Shown piece after piece: positions 57,562 to 64,000 of a stretch of DNA of 64,000 bases; the first letter of the stretch is position 1, and every line of letters starts with the position of its first letter. The DNA lies in assembly GCA_022376925.1 (NCBI GenBank), contig JAIOJX010000025.1, forward strand, positions 186,185,801-186,249,800. The letters run 5' to 3'. The notes under the pieces are model-generated. The model ran no database searches, was not told the origin of the DNA, and was given only the letters and a program-made list of their open reading frames with translations. This DNA is from Tragulus kanchil. Taxonomy: Eukaryota > Chordata > Mammalia > Artiodactyla > Tragulidae. Position numbers and translations under genes: made by a program.

Positions 57562-57765
57562 AGGGTCTTCCCAGGGCGTGATAAAGAAGCCGCCTACCAA
57601 TGCAGGAGACGCCAGTTCGATGCCGGGGTGGGGGAGATCCGCTGGAGGGGGCCACGGCCACCCCCTGGGGATTCCTGCCTAGGAGAGCCCAAGGACAGAG
57701 GAGCCTGGCGGGCTGCAGGCCGGGGGTCGCGCAGAGTGGCACAGGACTAAGCACGCATGCACAAT
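57562..57765 (+). mobile_element. Bov-tA SINE
   Basis: cttcccagggcgtgataaag head, gccgcctaccaatgcaggag, agttcgatgccggggtgggg, gcctggcgggctgcaggccg, end ggactaagcacgcatgcac. Confidence 0.9.
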
Positions 57766-57899
57766 GTATTTCCTAGTCTAAAAATAAATAAATTAGAGAA
57801 AAAAATCAAAATCATTGAAAACTATTTCTGGGATACCCTGAGTGTTCTTTTTGGCTATACATTCTGAAATTTCTACAACGAACGAACCAGAAATGCAGG

Positions 57900-58612
57900 G
57901 CTTGTCCTCGTGAAGTCGGACGCGGTCCTGCCCCGAGGCTTCAGGGCGGCTCACGCTGCGCGCTCCTGGCGCAGGGCTGGCACCACGGGCGGCGGCCTCG
58001 CCCTGGGAAGGTCGGGTCCATGGGCATCGACCCCGCGAGAAGGCGGGGATCCTCCCCAGTCCCGGGAAGGAAGCGGAGGAGCGAGCCCAGGTGGGCGCCG
58101 GCAGAGCGGCCTCCCTTTCTCCAGGCCTGGCGCTTCCTTGGCTTTGCGCTCAGGCCCAGCTCCGTTCCCGGGTGACAGCTGGCCCGGAGCCCTGGGCCTC
58201 GGCCTGGCCTCTCCGCGGCTGTAAGGGGCAGCTTAGGCACCGGAGGGCCCTTCCCCGAGGATGCAGGACTTCCCAGTTTCTGGATCCTTCTGCGATTCCT
58301 CTCAGGTCTGGGTCTGGAAGGTCGAGGATCGTACATCTCCAGGTGGCAGCAATCGAAGCTCCGCATTTGACCCGGGAGGGAGCGCAACGTCCCCAAGGGT
58401 CCCAAACCGCCGCAGGCCCCCCGCCCACCCCGCCCTCACCCCTGCCCACTGGGAGCGCGCGTCTCCGGTGGCATCTTCGCGCTGGGCAGCGAGCGGACCC
58501 AGGTGGCCTGAGCCGCGTCTCTGCCGGGCAAGAAAGCGGTGGTGGGCGGGCGCGCCGCGGGGGGCCAGCGGGCTGCGGAGGCACAGGAGGGATGAGGGCC
58601 GGAGGGGCCGGG
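57900..58612. other. CpG-rich block
   Basis: High CpG (gaagtcggacgcggtcctgc, gaaggcggggatcctcccca, gcgcgccgcggggggccagc). It could be a CpG island, but I see no exon/intron structure I can support. Repeated at 59007-59715 by duplication 10. Confidence 0.45.
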
Positions 58613-58668
58613 TCATTTTACAAAGGTTGGGGACGGGGAGTCCACTACAGTATACTCGATTACACCCA

Positions 58669-58870
58669 GGGGCTTCCCAGGGCGTGATAAAGAAGCCGCC
58701 TACCAATGCAGGAGACGCCAGTTCGATGCCGGGGTAGGGGAGATCCGCTGGAGGGGGCCACGGCCACCCCCTGGGGATTCCTGCCTAGGAGAGCCCAAGG
58801 ACAGAGGAGCCTGGCGGGCTGCAGGCCGGGGGTCGCGCAGAGTGGCACAGGACTAAGCACGCATGCACAA
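58669..58870 (+). mobile_element. Bov-tA SINE, copy within duplication 10
   Basis: Second copy of the element at 57562. Confidence 0.9.
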
Positions 58871-59718
58871 TGTATTTCCTAGTCTAAAAATAAATAAATT
58901 AGAGAAAAAAATCAAAATCATTGAAAACTATTTCTGGGATACCCTGAGTGTTCTTTTTGGCTATACATTCTGAAATTTCTACAACGAACGAACCAGAAAC
59001 GCAGGGCTTGTCCTCGTGAAGTCGGACGCGGTCCTGCCCCGAGGCTTCAGGGCGGCTCACGCTGCGCGCTCCTGGCGCAGGGCTGGCACCACGGGCGGCG
59101 GCCTCGCCCTGGGAAGGTCGGGTCCATGGGCATCGACCCCGCGAGAAGGCGGGGATCCTCCCCAGTCCCGGGAAGGAAGCGGAGGAGCGAGCCCAGGTGG
59201 GCGCCGGCCGCGTGGCCTCCCTTTCTCCAGGCCTGGCGCTTCCTTGGCTTTGCGCTCAGGCCCAGCTCCGTTCCCGGGTGACAGCTGACCCGGAGCCCTG
59301 GGCCTCGGCCTGGCCTCTCCGCGGCTGTAAGGGGCAGCTTAGGCACCGGAGGGCCCTTCCCCGAGGATGCGGGACTTCCCAGTTTCTGGATCCTTCTGCG
59401 ATTCCTCTCAGGTCTGGGTCTGGAAGGTCGAGGATCGTACATCTCCAGGTGGCAGCAATCGAAGCTCCGCATTTGACCCGGGAGGGAGCGCAACGTCCCC
59501 AAGGGTCCCAAACCGCCGCAGGCCCCCCGCCCACCCCGCCCTCACCCCTGCCCACTGGGAGCGCGCGTCTCCGGTGGCATCTTCGCGCTGGGCAGCGAGC
59601 GGACCCAGGTGGCCTGAGCCGCGTCTCTGCCGGGCAAGAAAGCGGTGGTGGGCGGGCGCGCCGCGGGGGGCCAGCGGGCTGCGGAGGCACAGGAGGGATG
59701 AGGGCCGAGGGGCGGCTT

Positions 59719-62084
59719 TTAACGAAAAAGTTGAATCATCAGCTAAACCATTAGGGCTAATGTGTTGTACACACGCTTCGGAATCGATGCCAGGCCTCGG
59801 GGGTCGGGTGGGTGGGGAGGGGGCAGTGGGGCCAGCCGCCCCTTGACGACTCGAGAGGCTCAGCTCCCGCCCATTTGGGGAAATGGATTTTCACGATTTA
59901 AGAAAACTCAAAACCAAAGTGAGCGAGGCCCGGATGTGCTGATGCTTCGGTTCCGGGAGCTGGAGCCCCAAGAGCGGCTCCGGGAACGGGGGAGGTGAGA
60001 GGCCGCGATGCAGAGATGGGGGATGGGGGAACCAGAGAGGCGCAGAGTCACCTTGGAGCCCCGAGAGCGCACGGCCGAGGCCGAGGAGCGGGGACTGGGG
60101 GATGGGGGAACAGGAGAGCCGCGCACTCACCCTGGGCTGAACGAAGTGGGCGGTGAGACGGAGGCTGCGCTTCTGGGCCGGGGTCGGTGGGCCTTGGGCA
60201 ATCCCTGGGCCCCAGTGTCCGGGGCTGGCTCGAGCCCCTGTGCACCCGGGAGTAGCCAGGCCTGTGCAAGGCCGCGAGGCCCTGCGCCCACCTTGGGCAG
60301 CCCCCTGGCGCAGCAGCCTTAAGACTGGGGAGGCTCAGCAGGATGCACCCTGAGTTCACCGCTTCCTCAGCCTGTGGGCTCAAGCCTCGCCCCCTGAGGC
60401 TGGGAGAGGTCAGCAGACAGGACACCCCGCCCCACCCCAATCTCCCCGTCCAGCCCCCAGCCCCACCCAGGTCTCATTCAGCCCTCGGAGCCCCGGCCTT
60501 GGACAACTGGCTGGGGACCTGGGGCCCCGTACCTGCCCACTCCAGGTCCTGCGGGAGCATCAGACTGCCAGTGGAGAGACCTGGGACATCCCCGAGGAGA
60601 CGGCGCGATCAGAGAGCACCCGCGCGGGCCACGGGCTTCCTGAGACTCGCTTTCCACCAGGGCCTCCCATTAGCCCCCTCCTGGGAAGGGGCCGACCCGT
60701 GGGCGCTGGAGGGAGGCAGGGCCTCGACTCCTGGACTGCTCGTCTCTGCCTCTCTCGGGGGCACGTTGGGTTTATCTGCGAAATGGGCACAGGGCACGAG
60801 CCTGAGGCTGGCAAGGACCCTGGGGTTTTCTGGGGCAGCGACCCAGAGGCTGTCATCCCCCCCCAACCCCCCCCACACACGAAAGAATGGAATGTATTTG
60901 AGGGCCCCTGTCCACATAAACGATTCCCATCGTCAAGAATGTGTCAGCCTCAGCCTGTCAGCCCAGCCTCCCCAGCCCTCAGCTGGCCAGGCTGTCTGGG
61001 GAGTCCTCACCCACACGGTCTCCCAGGCTTTGGGGCTCTGTTCTCAGACCTCACTAAGCCCTGGGGGGTCCCAGCCATTCCACAGGGCCTTAGAAAATGC
61101 GGAGGTAGGCACTCCACATTGTGGGGCCTTCCAAGGGGCAGCCTAGGATTCAGAGGCACTGACCCTCTAGCCCACGCCTCCACCTGGGGGGCCTCAGGGA
61201 AAGGAAGCCAGACTGGAGGAGGGAGGAGAGGGCTGGGGAGAGAGAGGAAGGGGAGGAATGAAACTGGAGGCGCCTCCCTGCAGAGCTGGTGCACCCCATC
61301 CTCCTAGAGCCCTGCCCAGGCAGCGGGCACCATGGGGCTGAGCCTTCCCTGGTGCCATTTCCCTGCTGGAAAGACTGTTGGGCCCAGCTCTGCCTCCCCC
61401 CGCGCTGTGGAATTGCGCGGGGCCTGAATCCTCATTCGTTAACTGGGGCCACCACTTCCCCGACCAGGTCGCGGTGGGGGTGCACCGAGACAATGTGGGT
61501 AAGAAGCTAGATGACTCCCCAGCTCAAAAAAGGGCCCGAGGTAAGGTGGCTGCAGGGCCCAGCCACCGCAAGAAAGGCAGAGCAGGGCCGCTTGGCCCCA
61601 GGCGCTGGGCCAGGGTCTGTGTCCACCTCTGGAGGTCAGATTTCTGAGGCCAGTTGTGTAGGTAGACCGGAAGAGGCTCCATGGCCGGTGGGGGGCGTGG
61701 GGGGCACAGGCACGTGGCACAGGGGTCTCCGCTGGGAACGAGCCAAAGCTCGGGGGATCAACGGCCTGGGAGTGTGGGAGCTCGGCCCTGGAGGGGCAGG
61801 CCGTGCTGGGCTATAGGGGTGCAGCTGCAGTCCCGGGGCCTGTTGCCCGTTCGTGCGCCGGCCTGCGAGGACAAAGAGCGTGGGTGCCCTCCGTGTCCTG
61901 GAACCCCGGTGGGACCCTCACTAGGCCTGGGCTTGGGGCTGGGGTCGGCAGCAGCCTGGCTGCGGGTCGAGCCGCTGGGCGGTGGGCGGCCGGCACTGTG
62001 GTCGGTGCTGAGCGGTGTTGTGCCCAGGAGCAAGCCTTGAGCCGCGCTCTCATCCTCAGACCTCAGGAAACCTTCACCACTGCC
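59719..62084. other. GC-rich single-copy DNA
   Basis: No interspersed repeat recognised. A small AT-richer patch at 59718-59780 (tcatcagctaaaccattagg) is not assigned. C runs at 60858-60878. Open frames overlap on both strands without domains. Confidence 0.45.
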
Positions 62085-62160
62085 ACCCACCCACTTTACA
62101 GGTGGGCAAGGTGAACTCAGAAAGGGGAAATGATTTCCCCGAAGCCACGGAGACAAAGGC
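62085..62160 (-). mobile_element. MIR fragment
   Basis: cccactttacaggtgggcaa, then ctcagaaaggggaaatgatt and ccgaagccacggagac, match the MIR core complement. Confidence 0.7.
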
Positions 62161-62169
62161 AGCGCACCG

Positions 62170-63830
62170 GTGGGCAGTCTTCACTGGGCAACGCATCTTG
62201 CCGGGAGAGGAGAGCGGAGGGGGGCGCCGAGGCAAGGGCCAGCCGGCACAGAGAGGGGCGAGCTGCCCCCGCCGAGCGCAGGCACTCGAGGCAAACGCCG
62301 GGCGCCATCTGCGCGCGGCCGGCCCAGCTCCGCTCCTCTCCAGCCTGCGGGTTTGACACTGGCTCCTCCCAGAAGCCCTCGGCCCCGGGGGGCTCAGGCA
62401 CCTCCCTTCTCGCCCGGCCAGCCCCGGCCCCTGGGCTGGAGCTCGGCGTCAGAGGCGGGGGCTCGGGGCCGCGTGGGCGCGCCGCGCGGAGCCCGGGGGG
62501 GAGCGGCGGGCGGGCGGAGGGAGCGGGAAGGGGCGAGGGGAGCCGAGGGGAGCCGAGGGGCGGGGCGCGCGGGCCGAGCCAGACTCCCGGACGCCGAGGA
62601 GACGCCAGGTGAGCCGGGCGGGGCCGGAAGGACCGGGGGAGGCGCGGGCCCCCGAGGGCGGCGGGCCCGGAGGGTCTAGGACGACGCCGGCCGAGCGCTC
62701 CGACCCCCGCGGCCTGGGAGCGAAGGGGGCCGGGAGCCGCGGAGCTGGCGCCGCTGCCAGCTTCTCCCCTTTAAGCTCGGTCATCCCGGAGTCGGGGGGG
62801 ACACCCAGGCCGGGAGAGGGTCGGCCCTGAACGAGAGCCCCAGAGGGGCAGGCGCGGGATCCGGACGCGCAGCGGCGACGCCGACTTCCACCGGCCCGTT
62901 GGAGGCGACGCGGGGTCTCGGCGGGTCGGGATCCTGGCTCCGCCGCGTGCGCTCTTCGCACAGAAGTAAAGCCTTTCAAGGGGGGCCCGCCTCCCAGACT
63001 CCTCCCTGGGCCTGTTCGAAGCGGATAGGAGTCCTGTCCCGGAGACAGGGCGGTAGAGGCAAAGGCACAGCGCGACAGCGGAGAGGACGCGCGGGCCGAA
63101 TCCCGGGCTCCGAAGAAGGAAAGAGCAGAGAAGAAAGGACAGAGACGAAGGTGCAGATCGCCCAAGGCAGGCGATCAGCGAGGAGGGAAGCACGCAGCCG
63201 GGCAGGCGGGGCCCCGAGGCCCGGCCGAGGTCGTGCGGGTTGGCCTTGCCCGGGCCCCCTCCAGCGGGGTGGCGAGAGGCGTCCCGAAGCGCCCCGCGTG
63301 CACCTCGCTGGCTCCGGCGGCGGCCGGGGCTCTCCCAGCCCAGGATCCCGGGATCCGAGAGCTCGCCCCGTCTCCAGCGTTTGGAGAGCACCCTTCTGCC
63401 TGGTCTGCTCCGGAGACCGAGCTCCAGCGCGGGAGCCCCGCCCCACCCGCCCCCCGGGGACCTCGCCCCGCGCCCCCCCAGCCTCAGCCCCCTACCCCAG
63501 GTCAGTGCGAGGCTCGGCGCCCGCGGACCCAGGGACGCCGAGAGCGTCAGGGAGGCTCCGAGAAACCAGGCACGAACCCGGGACGGCAGGCGCGGCCGCA
63601 GGGCCGGGGTCGGACGCGGGCTGCCCGGGTGCGGGAGATCGCGGTCCGCGGGTGGCACCGACCGCGGGCGCCGGGAGGCGGCGCCCGCGAGCCTGCAGCG
63701 CCGGCCGGTGCCCGGGCTCTTGGAGGCCTCCCGGGCGGAGGGGACGGCGGCGCCGCGCTCGGGTCGGGGACCCAGAGGGGCGCCGGAGTCGGTGGGGGAG
63801 AGCTGGCGGCAGGAAGATTCCCGGAGAAAA
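62170..63830. promoter_or_regulatory. Large CpG island, probable promoter
   Basis: About 1.65 kb of continuous very high GC with frequent CpG, not repeat-derived and not within a duplication. GC-box-like sites (ggggcggggc type) cluster at 62450-62580. Such islands usually mark a promoter. Transcription direction is not certain; the donor-like site at 62609 suggests the plus strand. Confidence 0.7.
62450..62608 (+). other. Possible non-coding first exon with splice donor
   Basis: G-rich CpG-island sequence ending gacgccag|gtgagccggg, a close match to the vertebrate donor consensus at 62608/62609. No ATG lies in the ~100 bases before it, as in a 5' untranslated exon. The start is arbitrary. 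Donor-like strings are common by chance in such DNA, so this is tentative. Confidence 0.3.
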
Positions 63831-64000
63831 AGGAGGGTTAAGACGGAATGAAGCGTGTCTGCAAGACCGAATTAACGGGTTTTCGTGCGCACTTCTAAGT
63901 GCGCAGAGAGGAAATAAAACCGAACACGGTGTAATCTGAACCAAGGTCAGGTCGCAGTCCGATGAAAATAAACCTGTGACGAAAACGGCCCCAGGCAGAG
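63831..64000. other. AT-richer right edge
   Basis: Composition drops sharply after the CpG island. A short inverted repeat gtgcgcacttctaagtgcgc lies at 63885-63904, and AATAAA occurs near 63912 and 63967. Not a recognised repeat; possibly conserved. Confidence 0.4.

Larger units (their letters stand above)
57503..59718. repeat. Direct duplication 10 (two ~1.1-kb copies)
   Basis: Copy A 57503-58600 and copy B 58613-59706, offset 1106 after the first ~45 bases. At the start of B four single-base losses fall in homopolymers or repeats (ttttt/tttt, ggggg/gggg twice, acct/act); elsewhere only a few substitutions. The unit holds a Bov-tA SINE and a CpG-rich block. Confidence 0.95.

Noticed and set aside
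11955..59718. Regularly sized direct repeats as a segmental-duplication cluster, satellite or CRISPR-like array
   Set aside because: The pairs do not resemble one another, each unit occurs only twice, and the genome is mammalian. Unmerged contig overlaps explain the pattern better.

Overview
The window is nuclear DNA from a ruminant, almost certainly a bovid. The diagnosis comes from repeats. Bov-tA/Bov-A2 SINEs carry the tRNA-like head and the 'gcctggcgggctgcagtcca' type tail. 3' ends of the BovB LINE are present. There are also many CHR-type tRNA-derived SINEs (family shared by ruminants and whales), with older L1, L2, MIR, MER5-like and LTR remnants. I could not tell cattle, sheep, goat or another bovid apart. 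The sequence is very GC-rich, so long open frames occur by chance on both strands. I found no convincing protein-coding exon, no true tRNA or rRNA gene and no intact mobile-element gene. The only coding relics are the 3' end of BovB reverse transcriptase (about 54245-54752 and 28725-29292 on +, 42728-43135 and 1411-1612 on -) and broken L1 ORF2 pieces.

Layout. 1-11.9 kb: GC-rich single-copy DNA with scattered SINEs and three AT-rich islands that look like conserved regulatory elements (575-710, 1968-2340, 9945-10225). 11.9-22.9 kb: four back-to-back ~1.1-kb direct duplications, the last two lying in an old L1. 22.9-31.6 kb: the rest of that L1, Bov SINEs, a BovB 3' end and an AT-rich candidate element (27600-27920). 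31.6-45.7 kb: four more ~1.1-kb duplications, a large AT-rich candidate enhancer (33587-34330), a ~540-bp TGATGG-type trinucleotide array (39748-40285) and an L1 3' end. 45.7-59.7 kb: SINEs, unique GC-rich DNA, two more duplications, and a BovB fragment nested in an ancient LTR-like element. 59.7-64.0 kb: single-copy DNA ending in a large CpG island (62170-63830) with a candidate first exon and a CAG|GTGAGC donor at 62608/62609.

The dominant signal is not a gene. Ten direct duplications, each with a period of 1.08-1.15 kb, lie between 11955 and 59718. Their length is nearly constant although content is unrelated; copies abut or are separated by at most about 23 bases; boundaries cut through SINEs and LINEs; and in several pairs small indels and homopolymer differences cluster at the ends facing the junction. 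The simplest reading is an assembly made of about eleven contigs of a few kb whose ~1.1-kb terminal overlaps were never merged, with haplotype differences contributing in some pairs. If so, about 11.1 kb of this window is spurious and the true span is near 52.9 kb. Repeat counts, CpG islands and open frames inside these units are counted twice.

The AT-rich non-repeat islands together with the terminal CpG island suggest, by inference only, the upstream or intronic regulatory landscape of a developmentally regulated gene whose body lies outside the window.
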